NCBI GenBank assembly: GCA_036852015.1
Contig: JAANDG010000601.1
Coordinates: forward strand, 1-64,000
Direction of reading: 5' to 3'
Origin: Pelodera strongyloides
Taxonomy: Eukaryota > Nematoda > Chromadorea > Rhabditida > Rhabditidae
Length of the DNA: 64,000 nucleotides
This document shows positions 22,501-34,400 of the stretch, piece by piece (position 1 is the stretch's first letter; each line of letters starts with the position of its first letter). Made by a program: the position numbers and the translations under genes. The notes below the pieces were generated by a model. The model searched no databases, had not been told where the DNA came from, and saw only the letters and a program-made list of their open reading frames with translations.

Positions 22501-23894
22501 ATACTGTTCAAATCTTATGAGGTGTTCTGCAGAGGTCCTGAGCAGTAGGCGACGAGTTCCAGATGATAAATTGCTCGTTTCTTCGGGCTAGGGCCAGAAG
22601 GGATCGCTCATGATTGCCTCGCCGGGTGTTGCTTTCAAAGTAGACTCGAACCCGGGTCGTGTGCGTTAGGGAAGAACGCGCTAGCCATTGGACCACCCGA
22701 CCCATCATCTGTTGTCTTCCAATAGACCATATGTATAAATGTTCAAGGTAAAGGAAACGTAAAGGTAAGGTTAGACCCGTACCCGTCTTCACAAGAGAAC
22801 TGAACTCTGCGCTGGTCCCGAGCCGGAAGCACACGGTCCGGCCTGGTTTTTGGTTTCGTTAGTCTAAGTTATAAATGTGATTTTTGTGTATTACTTACGA
22901 AAGAATGTTAGAGTGCAATTTTAGTTGTATTCCCAAAAAAGTGGAATGTTGAACAGTTGAAATTAGAAAACCCCCTTTTTTCGTTGTTAGAAGTTAGAAA
23001 TATAAAAGTGAAAGTTTTCACAAACAAAAAAAACCTCGAGGTCACGAGTGCAGTCACATATACAGAGTTCCGCGTGTTTCCGGTCACATCTGATTTATCC
23101 TTTCTTATCAGTATTTTTTATTCATTTTTTTTCCCACAACTTCCACAACATTTTCTTCTTATCTGCGCTGTAAAGTCTATAAGTTTGGCGCGTGGGTGTC
23201 TGCTTAGCTTCGTATAAAGTGGTTACTGATTACGTTATAATAATAAAAAATTATGGTTACCCACGAGGTAGTTTGAGGTGAGGTAAATATTCTTCTTGGG
23301 TATGATCTAGTTTACCGAAAATTTCAAGTTGTTATGTCAAATTAGTGTAAACGACAAAGTTTTCAGACACGTCTTGCATGGTCTTTCCGATTCCATACAT
23401 CTTGGGATATTTGGGTAAACATAGGCCTTATTCACCCTTATTCACACAACTTTCTTAGTGTTGTTGCGCAATAAATCGGAACCGGAGCAGACGGGGGCAG
23501 CGTGACGTTAGTGACGAGCATGACGAGTTAGTATTGATCATTAAGTTTTCAGACAAATCTATCTGTACGGTCCTGCTGATGACATTTGCTCTGACTTTTC
23601 GATTGAGCAGTTTGCTGGGGCGCAGAAGAATCTGGGAAAGGAGGTATAATTTTCATAAACAACCTGGACGTAGACGCCAAGATTTTTAGTGTCTTTCATA
23701 TTCATATTGTCTTGACAAAAAAAAAATTCAGTTGTCCACGGTGCGTTTCACGGCTAGTATTTCGATTGCAGGTCCACTTGATCAATCTTCCGGACTCGGC
23801 TCACTGTCAACATTTGCGAGTGCACGCTGAGAGATACAAGGATAGTTGTATTCATTTTGTGAACGACGAGGAGATGCCCCCTTCGGCGGCTTGA
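19580..23894 (+). CDS. TMEM53/DUF829-type alpha/beta-hydrolase-like protein, complete
   Basis: Nine exons: 19580-19669, 19968-20073, 20425-20512, 21094-21228, 21516-21617, 21972-22103, 22371-22466, 23553-23643, 23772-23894; 963 nt, 320 aa plus TGA. Family landmarks in order: LVVLFGWAGCRDRYLSKY (first strand and oxyanion region), MSTVRFTAP, SYRAFALEVYEKVFE, YFHVFSMNGCSVFAALW (nucleophile-elbow position), GILFDSCPANVSP, YLYGPADDICSDFSIEQFA (acid region), LPDSAHCQHLRVHAERY (His region), FVNDEE near the C-terminus. Vertebrate TMEM53 is a nuclear-envelope protein; catalysis for the family is unproven. No strong transmembrane segment is evident. TTTCAG sits one base before the ATG, as in trans-spliced nematode genes. 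The exon 3 donor is GTCAGA. AATAAA at 24113 is a plausible poly(A) signal about 220 nt past the stop. Confidence 0.93.
20698..21044. mobile_element. TTAA-flanked palindrome, family B, with an insertion
   Basis: TTAA-GCGGTATAACAGCCGGTTTTGG at the left; CTGTTATACCGCT-TTAA at the right. It is about twice the usual family B length because the repeat with a TATTTATTTATT tract (20850-20925) lies inside it. In intron 3 of the TMEM53-like gene. Confidence 0.7.
20850..20925. repeat. Dispersed repeat with TTTATTTATT tail, copy 2
   Basis: TTATTTATTTATTTATTAAATAACACCGGGGTGTGCATCA repeats the 18700 element almost base for base and is nested in the family B palindrome, so it moved in after the palindrome. 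Confidence 0.6.
21840..21955 (-). mobile_element. tRNA-derived SINE-like element
   Basis: Minus strand: GTGGTATAGTGGTTAGAGCG (A-box-like D arm), then a perfect T arm GCAGG-TTCGATC-CCTGC (B box). The anticodon stem does not pair properly and the acceptor stem is imperfect, so a functional tRNA is unlikely; a Pol III-promoted SINE head fits better. It lies in intron 5 of the TMEM53-like gene. Confidence 0.55.
22530..22715 (-). mobile_element. tRNA-derived SINE, copy with tRNA head
   Basis: The minus strand begins GGGTCGGGTGGTCCAATGGC and continues TAGCGCG, then GACCCGGGTTCGAGTC (B box), then a body CGAGGCAATCATGAGCGATC ... AACTCGTCGCCTACTGCTCAGGA. The body recurs at 28740-28870 and 62600-62772. 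In intron 7 of the TMEM53-like gene. Confidence 0.65.
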
Positions 23895-24869
23895 GGTATG
23901 TAGCTGCTAACTGAGGACATGGAGCGAATTTCCCCTGACGGCGCCACCATGGCACAATGTTGGCGAGCGGTACGGCGAAATATTTTGTGTGGCGAAAACC
24001 TGGCGCTGAAAATAGATGCTCCGCGACGCGTTGGCGCACTAGGCGCGCACAGAAATTTGCGATCTTGCAAAGCTACAGCGATCCACGCTCCCAAGCTATC
24101 AACCTATGTCCAAATAAACTGTGTTTCCCTACGTATGTAAGCATTAATTTCCATTCCGCCCTAATAATGACGAAATTTGGTAGTTTTATAGAGGCTTGCC
24201 TTCTTATGTTAGTTCTTTTAGTGATTTATAATTCGGTCTTTGTTTTTTGGTATAGATATTCCATAAGCCAATTATATATGCCATAAGCCCAGTTACTAAT
24301 GGGATTTGATGCAGTTATTGACTAATAAATTCATATAACTTTAGCTAATCTTCTTTATAATTGACAACCTCCATGCCCTGACATAACAAGCTTACTTTGT
24401 CCAAGACCATTTCAAAATTCAATCCATATTGGTATCCTTTCTGACAAATCTAAGGGAATGTCACTGACACGTGAGCGATATGGTAGCAAGCTAGCAGGGG
24501 CGGGGTAAGAAGTACTACGTAGGAAATGGGTGAACCCATTTGGTGACGGTTTACTGTTTTTTTTTCAGTTTTACTGTTTAGGGTAAACTCTGGAGTTTGG
24601 CATATAGAGTTTTCTATATCTTATAGATCCTAGATTAGTATTATATTTGTAGGAATCCAAGTACGTCCACCATAGCTCCAAGTGATTCTCAATAAGTGAT
24701 TTTTTTTCTCAATAAGTGACAGAAAAGAAGCGGAAGTTTTGATCCGCTAATAGATTTGCCACTTCCGGTTCTTAGTAAGACAAGAGGATTACTAATAAGT
24801 ACTAAAGTAGTACTTGGAAATATAAACATTTTTTTTAAACCTTTTTTTTCAAACACTTTTTATGTCGCG

Positions 24870-25019
24870 GTAATTGGCTTTAATATGCGTCTAAGAAAAT
24901 GATGATGCCGTGTAACAGCGATTTTTGAAACGTTTTTTATTCTAATTATATTCATTTGCATACAACATATGGGAATACATCCAGCATACGTTTCAAAAAC
25001 CGGCCGTTATATCGCTTAT
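24870..25019. mobile_element. Family B palindrome, degraded copy
   Basis: The right arm TTTCAAAAACCGGCCGTTATATCGCTTA is clear. The left arm around GGCTTTAATATGCG is eroded, and the core TTATATTCATTTGCATACAAC matches the related copy at 29677. Confidence 0.5.
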
Positions 25020-25920
25020 ACCGAAATAGTGTCAATTGTCATTTTTTCTATTATGATACATTTTTTTTCAGCTTCGCCACGCAGCTATGCATCGTTCTAG
25101 GAACCCGTGCTGTTTCAAAAAGATTTAATTAACTGCATTGGATTTTTCTCCGCTTTGTTGTCTTCGACTAGTTCGTATTCGATGCTGTTGGTTTAAACTA
25201 TAAATTTTCGACTTTATGCTAACATAGGAAACGGGGAGACCATTTGGTGACGGTTCCCGGTTTGTTCGGGGAATAACCATTTGGTGAGCAACCATGCCCT
25301 GACCAAGTTTTTTCGAAAACCGTCGTCAACTGGTTACTACATGGTCGTCAAATGGTCTCCCCGCCGACTAGGTGACTATAAGACTTTATAGGTACTGCGG
25401 TCCTAAAAACGACCCATAGTTGGCCCATAATTTGATTTTAGTTTTCTTGTCAGCTCTATTTTTCCTTTTATTCCGAATTTTTTTTATGAATAATTTAGTT
25501 CGATTGCGTTATTTAATTGTTCTTGGCCTATGGCTGTTTACTTACTGTAATTTATGCTATTTTTTGTCAGTACTGCTCAGTTAGGTATTTCTAGCATATT
25601 TTCTAGCATAATTAACCCCCGTGATTTTTTTGGTTGCGAAAACCGGTGTTCTTTATACACGTATGCGTAAATTCGTTTTTGTGCTTTGAACTTTCTATTC
25701 TAATATTATCTAACATTGAGATAATTAGTGCCCTTTTTCCCTTTACTAGAGTCCTTTTTCGATATTAGACCTGATTAAAAATGTAATATCGCGCTTCTTT
25801 TAGTCTTTTATGCAATTTTTTGGTTGTGAGTTTATGGCGATCTTTGCACGGAGATGCAATAATGGTTTGATTAGGCTTAGACGCTTAGATTTGAGCATTG
25901 CAATCATATGAAATGGATTA

Positions 25921-25962
25921 GGCCTAAGCCTAAGCCTAAGCCTAAGCCTAAGCCTAAGCCTA
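25921..25962. repeat. Interstitial telomere-like tract (GCCTAA)n
   Basis: Nearly seven uninterrupted copies of GCCTAA, the complement of the nematode telomere unit TTAGGC. It is the longest perfect tract in the window. Confidence 0.95.
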
Positions 25963-28734
25963 TTATATGAATACAGAGGTGGGAGGTGGTGAAGCTTTAA
26001 GTGGATTTTTAGTTGTAACTCTCTTTCAAGAGCTTATTTATTTATTTATTTTATGATAACAAATCAGACATTGCTAGTAATATTGTCATCATCTTTTACT
26101 GTTCTTTGTCCATAATAAAGATTTCTCACGAAAGTTGGACTCGGATTTTGTTAGACCTGCCACCTGCGTCACGTGCGGTTTTATTATAAACTAGGTGTGA
26201 ATAAATATAGAAAGAAAATTTATTTCCGACCCCCAATCTAGAAGCACCTTTGAAAAGTTTTTTTGTTCGGAATTCCGCATCCCGAAAGTGTCTTTAGGAA
26301 ACGCGCAATTAGATATGAATTTTTGATTTTTGAAGCTTTGGTCTTATATATAATCTTTGGTCTTATTAAAATATGTATCCTTTATGTGCCGAAGAGTTTT
26401 TGTTTTCTTCCAATCAGCCGTGGGGTTTCATAAGTGTTAGAGTGCGGAGAGTGACTTGTCGGAGTTGCATGATAATTAGTGTGAATTATTTTTTGTTATA
26501 TTTTGGCAATTTCTCAATTACCCTAGGGGTTGTATCCACATGTATTCATTAAATATTCACTTCAGTTAATTGACATGGCTGTAAATAAAGGGTAGATTCT
26601 TGGTCTCTTAGGGCGTGTCTGAACGCGGAACTTGGAAACTGCTAGTTAGATTCCACCGTATCGCAACAATATTTGGAGCAAGTTGAATGGCGCAAATTTA
26701 GATTGACGTTCGGAATCTTGGAGAAAGGAGTTTAATTTAATATATCGATAAATAATGGTACGATAAGTTCTTAGTGAGTTAATGAGACCTTATATTAATC
26801 GAAAGCTGCTTGCATTACGAAGTTCTAGCATTCTAGCGTAACGTGAACCTCACAAACAAACTAACAGCCAAACAACTTCCTTAAATAGACCTGAGCTGAC
26901 AAAATCTCAGCTGGCGGTTTTTCTGTCACAACTTTGGTCGATGTGAATCAGTTACCATGGGAACTAGATAGATATGAGTGGTTTGGATTTAGGTTAATCA
27001 AATATGTGCATCAGCATACCGGCAAGTGGTATTATTAGCCCACTGTTATCGTTGTTTATTGATTAGAATGTTCTAATGCATACTGTTGCTTCTCGCGTTA
27101 TGCTCTGTAAAACTCTTATAAGGGAACATGCATACAATACTGTATTTCATCCGCTCTGGCCAAATAACGTTATCATAAAACAATAAAGTAATAGAGTGGA
27201 GTAGATGGGCATTCTGATGATTTGGCTTCTGGAAAATTCGATGAACGTCTAGATGAACTTATGCGTAAACTTCTTGCTTACGTATACCCTACTTACGTAT
27301 AACCTCCCCGGATTTACGACGAACTGGTATGTTTGTAGACTACCCATTGCTTCACGTTTGACCTGTGTTTCTACGTGTTTCCTTGTTTTATCCTGTGGGC
27401 CATTGCGAAAATTGTCGCTGTTTCCGATCATGACAATAGTGAGCTCAAAAGTGGGTAAGGAGTTCACCTTTCATTTACACCCCAATGTATGCGGACCTGA
27501 GCACTATTTAGTGCGCTAGAGCGCCGCCGCCGCTAACTTATTTTAGCATCGCTCACAGGAAAAGTTTACTTGGTCATTCTGGGTAGTACACATTTTTCCT
27601 TGGTTTGACGACAATCAGTATCCTTTGAATCAGCGATTTGGACGTTGGGCAAATTGACTAACATTCAATGTACATTTTATTCTTTCTCTGTTAATATTTC
27701 ACCCAAACCCCTGAATTATTAATAGTTTCTATAGTGCTTATGGACTATTTATTTAAAGTAGGCAGTCTTTAACATCGTCACATACAAATTAATCCACGTG
27801 TGAAGAAATCCATTCAAAAATTTGTAAAGAATATAAACTTCTAATTTTGGACGATAATTTGAGCAGTAAACGGGGAAGGATATTGAATAACATCTAAAGA
27901 AAGAATAGCGTTTTGTTAACATTTAAAACGTTGATTAGTGCTTATCAGCTTATCATCGAAAAAAAAACGAAGCTCAAACATCTAGGTGTTCTCTGTATAT
28001 CGGGAGTATAGATATAATATATTCATCAATCTAATGGAAACTGTGCTCCAGGATGGCACATTGATATACAAATTTGCAGACTAACGCAAGCAGAAGCTTG
28101 GTAGTCAATGATAAAACTTCATTTCTTTGAAACACAGTGCCTTGTATGGCCACATTGGCATAAAAAGGTGGGTGCCACCATGTAGAAGCATGGCCACCCA
28201 CCCTGTCCCACACATTAGTAAGATCCACAAGTTCGCCCGGGGAGCAGGGAATTCTGTTCGCACCTATGTGGCTCGATCCTGGCGCAGAAGCCGCTCACGA
28301 ATCGTCTCTTGTTAATTGCCTTTTCGGTCAAATGGGTGACACACGGGCGAAGAGTTTCCTCTAAGACTAAGCACACAATGAATAAGTTGTCTCCTCAACT
28401 GTCCTGTTTTATACTTTTTATCAGAATTCTGTATGAAAGCCTCCGTTTTCTGAGAATCGACCAGTTTTTCGTTTTTTTTTGTTTGATGAGTGCCAATCTT
28501 TGTCAGTATTAAATTTGATAAGGAAGAATGACTTTTCTCAGAAATGGATCTATGGCTTTTTTTAAGTTTCTGATGAAACATTCATGGTAACATGGTCGAC
28601 ATAGTTTAAGTTTACCGTTTACGTAAACATCCCATGGAAAGGGTGGGGTTACGTAAACTCAAATTCAGGGCTAAAGTACCGCTGTAAAGTACCGCTAGGG
28701 CAACTGGTGTAAATAAATAAATAACCAAATAAAT

Positions 28735-28880
28735 ATTTTTCGCCACAAGAGCCCTTTATTCAAGGGTGGGTCAATATAGGGGTTTCAAAGCTTATGACTG
28801 CCCTCAGTATTAGGCGACGAGTTCCAGATGACAAATTGCTCGACGTCTTCGGCTCGACGTCTTCGGCATGCACCACGATA
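28735..28880 (-). mobile_element. SINE 3' part with AT-rich tail
   Basis: Shares GGCGACGAGTTCCAGATGAC with the 22530 element and CCTTTATTCAAGGGTGG with the 62600 element. On the minus strand it ends in a TTATTTATTTATTTAC tract, the likely SINE tail. A tRNA head is not seen, so the copy is 5'-truncated. Confidence 0.6.
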
Positions 28881-29569
28881 CAACATCTTCCAAGAGTGTT
28901 TCTTATATTGTTGATATGTATAACGATCATTTGTACTGTAAAACGTTGATTTTGGCAAGCGTATTCTTTATAACTCCATCCCCACGCATTATATTCAAAT
29001 TTTCTGTGCCCGTCTTACAATTAGCGGGAAGTCCATTGTACATCTAAAAACGAACCGTAGTTGTGCAGTACACGTTTCACGAACCACGTACAATGCCGCT
29101 TTAAGACTGTGCAAACATAAAATCAGTCCTATTACTTTGCATTCAGTAGTCACATCCTTTGATTGACAAAGCGCCACAGAACTATGATACAGTGAGCCGA
29201 GTCAGAGTCGGCAAATTACTGATAATAAGAATGGTTTGCTCCCTTGTGATAAGGTATGATTAGAAGAGCCCTTTTACTGAGCAATACGACCTACTGTCTC
29301 AACTTTCTACCTATGATTCATACATTTTTATATATAATTATAACTATTGAAACTTGCTGATTCATTTCGTTCTATGATTAACATATAGCAGTGATAACTT
29401 GATCCTTTGTCTGCGGTATTTTTGATAGCGCTCTGAGTGTGTAAATACTCAAATTAGTATTTTGTTTATTAGTTATGAGTTTACTTAGTGATAAGTGGTG
29501 TGTGTATTAGTAGATGTAAATACAAGACATCAGTATGAATGCAGACAAAGAATATATTGTAATGAATAT

Positions 29570-29613
29570 TATAATAGTAATAATAATAATAGAAGAATAA
29601 TAATAGTAATACA

Positions 29614-29644
<31 letters not shown>

Positions 29645-29645
29645 A
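29570..29645. repeat. Trinucleotide microsatellite (TAA/TTA)n
   Basis: Imperfect AATAATAAT runs followed by about nine TTA/ATT units; strand composition flips in the middle, giving a hairpin-capable AT repeat. Confidence 0.9.
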
Positions 29646-29676
29646 GGCATTTATGCCGCTGAATACTGCGGTACTG

Positions 29677-29851
29677 TAATAAGGCGGCATAACAGCCGGT
29701 TTTTGAAACGCGAGTTGGACGCTGTAGTCTATGCTGTATGCCAATGTTGGCGCGACGGTGCGCCATTCCTAATTTGCATTTATTTGCATACAACATATGG
29801 TAATGCAGTTGCCCAGCATTCGTTACAAAAATCGGCTGTTATACTTTGCTT
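29677..29851. mobile_element. Family B palindrome (GCGGCATAACAGCCGG ends)
   Basis: AAGGCGGCATAACAGCCGGTTTTTGAAACG at the left, AAAATCGGCTGTTATACTTTGCTT at the right. A GGCGCGACGGTGCGCCA block is embedded in the core. Confidence 0.6.
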
Positions 29852-30194
29852 TCCAAATTATAGAATTTACTAATTTACACAATACAAAAAAAAAAATCAT
29901 TCAATAAGTTGATTGTTTCACGAAGAAAAGTTATTTGATGACAATTTTCCCGTAATCTTTAAGTAATCTCTCTCTTTTCGGGGGAAATTTCTCAATTTTT
30001 GGCTGATTCAGCTACGCTGTTTTATCAGTTTGATAGGGATTGACGTGTTGACATCACTGGGGTGATTGGTATCCAGAACATTTTCCCCAGGGAATTTCTT
30101 CGGTATTTAAGGAAATGGAATACATTTCGTGATGGATAGCTCAACTTTTTGTTGGGTGCTTATGCATAATTATAATCTAAATTTCACACAAATT

Positions 30195-30540
30195 TTCACA
30201 TTGCGTGGGTGGGCTTCGACGTGCGTGGGTGTCATCTTAGTTGGGCATCAGCGTGGGTGGTCATCGGTGTGGCGTGTGTGGCCGTTTGCCTGAGCCGTCT
30301 TCAACACGGGTGGTCCTCATCGCGAGTGGTCATATGCGTGGGTGGTCTTCAGCGTGGGTGGTCTCCGCCATGGGCGGTCATCGGTGTGGTATGAGCCGTC
30401 TTCAACGGCAGCCTTCAGTGTGAGTGATCGTGTGCTTGAGCCGCCTTCAGCGTGGGTGTGCATCAGCGTGGGTGGTCCTAAGGGCGTGAGTGTGCATCAG
30501 TATCAGCATGGGTGGTCCTCAGGGTGAGTGGAAATTAGTT
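30195..30540. repeat. Degenerate GT-rich minisatellite (GCGTGGGTGGTC units)
   Basis: More than ten imperfect units around AGCGTGGGTGGTC with spacers such as CTTCA, ATCAG and CCTCA. Unit length varies between about 15 and 20 bp. The G-runs are regularly spaced, so G-quadruplex formation is possible. Open frames through it are repeat artefacts. Confidence 0.8.
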
Positions 30541-30699
30541 AGTTTGAGCCATACAACAATCACAAAATTGAAAATGTCAAGCTGGAACACCTCCGAGAGG
30601 ACCAGCTACCTATGAGGCGTGGCACAATACCTTAGTTGCTAAACAGCGCGCATTTTCCATTATACTGTAAATTCTAAAGCACGCTTCATCGACGACCAG

Positions 30700-31460
30700 A
30701 TGGCAGTGAAGCCGCTTGATTATATTCATTCAATTGATGACGTCAACAACGACAAATCGTGTGGGCGTGGCTTTGGAAAAGTGTTGTGTGTGTCGCGGCA
30801 ATGCATGCGACATCAACCACCCGGAGACTGTGGGAATCTAGAGGTGCTGCTGGGAGAGTTTACACAGAGGGATCGTGTCAGATGGTGAGAGCACAGACCT
30901 TGCTCTAGATACGAAGGGAAGTTGAGAGAGAAAAACGACGAGATTTCGACGAAAGAGTGATCCATGACAGAGACGCATAGAGCTAGAGAGTCAGAGAGTC
31001 CAGGGGGTCGACCCTCTATGAATCAGACCCCGCACACTCAGAGGCAGCCGTGTGGCCGAGGCTCCCGCTGAATCAGCCGATTCGCTCTCTCTCCATCTCT
31101 GCCCTCTCCGTTCTCTCACTCTGTCCTCTGACTCATACGCTCATTCATTGCTCTTTCCCGTCCACTTCTCTGGATCCTCCACTGCCAGTGATAGTGATAC
31201 TGCCTCGTTTGCTTCTATCCCTGTCGTCTCGTTTGTTTATCGCTGGGCGCCGCGTTCCCTCATCCATCTAATTTTGACGTGTAGTCGGTTTTGTTTCAGA
31301 TTCCGTTTTCTGAAGTTTTCTTCGGTAAAGACAAGCTCCTAGACAATTCCTAAAGATCAGACTACAAAGACCTTTTGCGTCAGACTACAGACTACAAGCT
31401 ACAGTGAATTTTATTTATTCTTTAAGGATCTACATACTTTACTTGTAAAAGGAAACTACA
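30700..31460 (+). promoter_or_regulatory. Presumed jun promoter 1 with CRE and AP-1 sites
   Basis: Upstream of the first jun ATG at 31461. A perfect CRE (TGACGTCA) is at 30738-30745, a perfect TRE (TGACTCA) at 31129-31135, and TGAATCAG variants are near 31019 and 31067. A pyrimidine-rich stretch (31080-31150) precedes the start. The role is inferred from position and motif only; no TATA box was recognised. Confidence 0.4.
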
Positions 31461-34400
31461 ATGGGAGACGGTCGTCCGACGGATTCCTTTAAAGCGTTAA
31501 AGGGTCAGATGAAGCTGGACCTGAATGCACCTCCAGCACAGCCGAAGGTTGGTCAACCTCTCTCTCTCTATCCCTCTCTCTCTCTCTCCCTCTCCCTATC
31601 TCTCTCTCTCTCTCTCTTTTTCTTTTCCTTTTTCATTTTTTTCATATTGATTAACTTTTTTTTTACAGTATTTTGTCAGTTTTTTTTTGTGTCATACTGG
31701 TTTACGACCCATCTTTTATAATTAGGATAGATGAATGTGTTACGAAAAAAAATAGTATAAATAGATATAAAAAAAGTTATACTTCTTATTTGCAGAAGAG
31801 GACCTTGAGCCACTCATATTACTGTGCAAATACAAAAAAAAACATTGTAACTCTCATATTAGTTTCATAATCACTGGTAAATATTTTTGTTTATCACATA
31901 CACACTGAGTGAGTCCTGCTGCGTTGATAAGTCAGCCAACATGTACAGTTAGTAAGAGATAATGACAAAAAATAATAATAATAGTAAATAAATACTCTGA
32001 TGAAAGAATTACTTTTAACGGTTGGGGGATTTGTTTCATAAATGTCGTGTGTGACTTTATGTTGGATTAAATAAAATAAAATAAAAATCATTACATAACG
32101 ACATTTTCCATGGGACTGATCAGTTAGGCCTGATCGACTACGCCTAAGCCTAAGCCTTTTCCAACCAAAACAACTCAATAGTGTTATTTTTTGCGCCTGT
32201 GCCTAACAAGCCTAACCCAAGATCAAGAACACGGACAAAACCTTTTGCCTATGGTTTTATGTATTTGCTTTTTTAAACATTATTGTTATATTCTGGAATT
32301 TATTCCCACGGTTGATTTTGACGCGCCGAGGCCGAAAATACACAGTAACGGCGAAAACGCGAAAACGGGAACAATTTGAATATAGCATTTGAATATCGAC
32401 ATTCTCAGAAATAATAATTTTTAAAAGTTAAAAGTTTTATTAGACTCGTTATAAATTTATAATAACACATAATTTTGCAATGTAAGAATTCGTAGTATAA
32501 ACTGACTATGGCAGTTCTGATGCTAGGCATCGGCGGACAATTTTTAAACAAAATTGAACAAGGCAATTTGTTAGATCAAGTTTCATGTCTATCTAATTAT
32601 GCTCTTTTGCGCTTCAAGTCAATGCTCCTTTGCTAATTTAGTATAGTGTGGGGGCTTCACAGAGGTTTTCAGTAGACGGACGAGTTTCAGTTAACGTTAA
32701 CCTCAGGTCCTCAGGCATCATAGTTTATGGGAATTTTTATTATTTGTAATCTTCAAGAACTCCCATTCTCCTGTACTCAAATCTCAGTGGCCTGCAAAAT
32801 AATATTGTTTCTGAATAATTTGTTTACTGTTTGCTTGAAAAAAAAAGAGATTTAAAAATGGCTTGTCGATCGCGAGTCAAAATAGATCAGTTATTTCCCA
32901 CGGTGTCTTTCTATCCCTTTGACATGGAAATAATGATATCCTGATCCAAAATAAGTGCAAGAAGCGGTGTTATCTTTAATAGCATTTTACTTGCGTATTT
33001 TCTCACGCCTCCTCTTGCTTAAAATCAGAAATCACATTTATACCTCAAGTAAATTTGAGTTTTCATTTCAAATTTCTGTGTCTGTAGCCGCGCTTTGTAG
33101 GGAACATTTTTTTTAAATATAACTCTACCAATTGAACAGAATTTCTGATTTCTCAGAGTTAGGCAAGTAGAATAAGTTGGCATCACCTTTAATTTTCAAT
33201 AGTCATTGATGTTGACCGATTTTCAATAAGATCTATGAATTATGAACATCTCCTTATCTTTTCCTCTCTGCATGTATCTTGTTCTCTCTCTCTCTCTCTC
33301 TCTTTCTTTCTCCCCTCTCTTTTCTAATATGTATGTATGTATGCCACATACATATATATTTATTTGTATGCGTTGGCATTTTTATGAATTCAAATAGTGA
33401 GTAATGCACTTGGTCGGCTCTCCGATATACATAAACGTTTGGTGACAAAACATGTTCAACAAACAACGTTATCGATTGATAATTTGAATTTTTGAAAAAG
33501 TTCCAGTGTACGGTAGATTAACGACGTCTTCCTAAGCCTAAGCCTAAGCCAAAGCCAAAGCCTAAGCCTAAGCCAAAGCCAAAGCCTAAACCTAAGCCGA
33601 AGCCTAATGAGCCTAGTCTAGGGTCTTGCGACTCGCAAGTACGCGTAGACAGTGTCTAACCAATCGAAGTCCGAATCCTTACATTAATCCAAGAAAAACT
33701 ATTCCAAAAATACATAACTCCAAAATAAACGTACTTTTTACAAAATGTATAAACAAAAAGTATTTATTTAGAAAATTTTATAAACTATCTACGTAGGGAA
33801 GAAGAATTTGAAAATCTAAACAAGGAATTGCTGTGCTATTTTGGGCTTTTTTCAAATATAAACGAATAAATAAATGACATGAGAGATAAACTGTTTCACT
33901 GGTGTATGAGGGGGTCGTTATTTTATGTTATACTGTATTATTTTGGTGCGTAACCTACATCATCGAAACATAAAAACATACATACAAACAAACAAACAAA
34001 CAAAACAGTAAACAAACAAACGTACAAACAATTAAACAAACAAACTATATATTTTCAGGTCGACAAAATGCTGAGTCAAATACTAAAGAGTCCGCAATTC
34101 GAGATGATCAGCAGGGAGCTAGCACAATGTGAGTCTTTATTCGTTTTTGTATCTTTTTTATTATTTATCTTTGTATTGTACTGAATAATGGAGTATATTT
34201 TATACATATATTTATGGGATTTCCAAGTATGGCGAAAATTTACAGTATTTTGGAACTACACGAGAATATATATATTTTTTAATTTTTCATAATATATATG
34301 CAAGTTTCGTGCAGAAATACGGTAGTATTTACAGAATGACACCGAATTTTTGGATACTTGGAAAACCCATTACTAGCAGTATGTATTAATTTGAGCTTTC

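Larger units (their letters stand above)
23895..31460. other. Long intergenic region upstream of jun
   Basis: No supported coding exon in 7.5 kb. It contains the TMEM53-like 3' UTR (to about 24120), family B palindromes near 24870-25019 and 29677-29851, CATTTGGTGAC palindromes (24520-25360), a telomere-like tract (25921), a SINE (28735), trinucleotide repeats (29570-29645), a GT-rich minisatellite (30195-30540) and the presumed jun promoter (about 30700-31460). Confidence 0.6.

Noticed and set aside
29570..29796. 75-aa Ile/Leu-rich minus-strand frame
   Set aside because: Product of the TTA/TAA microsatellite plus a palindrome arm.
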